DNA of 7,431 bases from an uncultured Lachnobacterium sp. (GTDB taxonomy: Bacteria; Bacillota; Clostridia; Lachnospirales; Lachnospiraceae). Of this stretch, positions 7,123-7,431 are shown one piece after another. Both the position numbers and the translations under genes were made by a program. The stretch lies in NCBI GenBank assembly GCA_945971355.1, contig CAMFPD010000104.1, positions 1 through 7,431 on the forward strand, given 5' to 3'. A model generated the notes under the pieces. That model was given only the letters and a program-made list of their open reading frames with translations. It searched no databases and was not told where the DNA came from. Positions within the stretch are counted from its first letter, which is position 1, and every line of letters starts with the position of its first letter.

Positions 7123-7384
7123 TTAAGTTCATCTCCTTTTCAAGATTGTCATAAACTTCTGTAGGTATTGCAACCTTTAGCGAACGTTCCAGGCCTTTTG
7201 ATTTACGTGCTTTTTTTAAACAATCCATATTGGGACATATATATGCACCACGACCATTTTTCTTACCTGTAGAATCTAATACGATTTCGTTTTCAGGTGT
7301 TTTTATAACTCTTATCAATTCATTTTTGGATTTCATTTCAGCACATCCAACGCATTGGCGCATTGGTATTTTCTTATTAGCCAT
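7112..7384 (-). CDS. ylxR: YlxR / RnpM, DUF448 nucleic-acid-binding protein, RNase P modulator family
   Basis: This 90-residue protein belongs to the YlxR (DUF448) family, small basic proteins encoded between nusA and infB in most Gram-positive bacteria. The Bacillus subtilis member has been renamed RnpM for binding RNase P RNA and modulating its activity. The hallmark residues are present: PMRQCVGC at 7-14, the ELIRV segment (22-26), the highly conserved GRGAYIC at 44-50 and a late Cys55 followed by a Lys/Arg-rich helix (57-70). The four cysteines (11, 14, 50, 55) could form a metal site, which is inference and not established for all homologues. The ATG follows the nusA stop by 2 nt and has GAGGA 6 nt upstream. 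The last 11 nt overlap ylxQ. Confidence 0.93.
   Translation of the reverse strand: MANKKIPMRQCVGCAEMKSKNELIRVIKTPENEIVLDSTGKKNGRGAYICPNMDCLKKARKSKGLERSLKVAIPTEVYDNLEKEMNLIGR
7120..7138 (-). promoter_or_regulatory. Ribosome binding site for the TTG start of ylxQ
   Basis: AAGGAG (7138-7133) sits inside the ylxR coding region, 10 nt before TTG 7122-7120. No ATG or GTG in the ylxQ frame lies nearby with a better site. The ATG directly after AAGGAG is in the ylxR frame and leads only to that gene's stop at 7112. Confidence 0.65.
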
Positions 7385-7386
7385 TT

Positions 7387-7431
7387 TTATTCCTCATCAT
7401 TATTATCTGAGTATTCTTCTGTATATTCTTC
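7387..7431 (-). CDS. nusA: C-terminal end of transcription factor NusA, 5' part outside window
   Basis: Fourteen codons and a TAA stop (7389-7387) are visible, reading EEYTEEYSDNNDEE. The tail is strongly acidic, as in many Clostridia NusA proteins. Two facts support the call: the frame stops 2 nt before the ylxR ATG, as expected in a packed operon, and nusA is the gene that normally precedes ylxR. NusA binds RNA polymerase and nascent RNA and modulates pausing and termination. No NusA domain is visible in so short a piece, so identity rests on gene order. A second frame across these 45 bases is open but would run out of frame into ylxR. Confidence 0.7.
   Translation of the reverse strand, partial: EEYTEEYSDNNDEE

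Overview
The window is a stretch of an AT-rich Bacillota genome, most likely a Clostridia of the Lachnospiraceae type. The grounds are gene order, the protein sequences (IF2 beginning Met-Pro-Lys-Met-Arg-Val-His-Glu-Leu, a long Asn/Arg-rich IF2 linker, DHH-family NrnA between rbfA and truB) and a downstream secreted protein with two SH3b repeats of a kind common in that family. The family assignment is inferred from sequence style, not from a search.

Everything is on the minus strand, so transcription runs from high to low coordinates. In that order: the last 14 codons and stop of a gene that is almost certainly nusA (7431-7387), ylxR/rnpM (7384-7112), ylxQ (7122-6808), infB (6790 or 6808 to 3959), rbfA (3936-3568), nrnA (3565-2621), truB (2621-1656) and ribF (1638-712). 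After a 71-bp gap with a near-consensus promoter comes the start of a secreted SH3b protein gene (640-1), cut by the left edge. There is no gene-free stretch longer than 71 bp. I see no tRNA, rRNA, CRISPR array, insertion sequence, riboswitch or convincing intrinsic terminator.

The eight genes from nusA to ribF are packed with overlaps or gaps of at most 22 bp and form the classic transcription/translation operon: transcription elongation control (NusA), an RNase P-linked small protein (YlxR/RnpM), an L7Ae-fold RNA-binding protein (YlxQ), translation initiation (IF2), 30S maturation (RbfA), nanoRNA/pAp turnover (NrnA), tRNA U55 pseudouridylation (TruB) and FMN/FAD synthesis (RibF). Several junctions look translationally coupled: TAATG at nrnA/truB, TAATG or a nearby downstream start at ylxQ/infB, and an 11-nt overlap at ylxR/ylxQ.

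The window is mainly ordinary housekeeping DNA, and I found no undescribed system. The points worth a second look are the 12-bp tandem repeat array coding an Asn-Asn-Asp-Arg-type disordered linker in IF2, the choice of IF2 start codon, the TTG start of ylxQ, and the switch at 640-712 from the housekeeping operon to a strongly promoted cell-envelope gene with no visible terminator between them.
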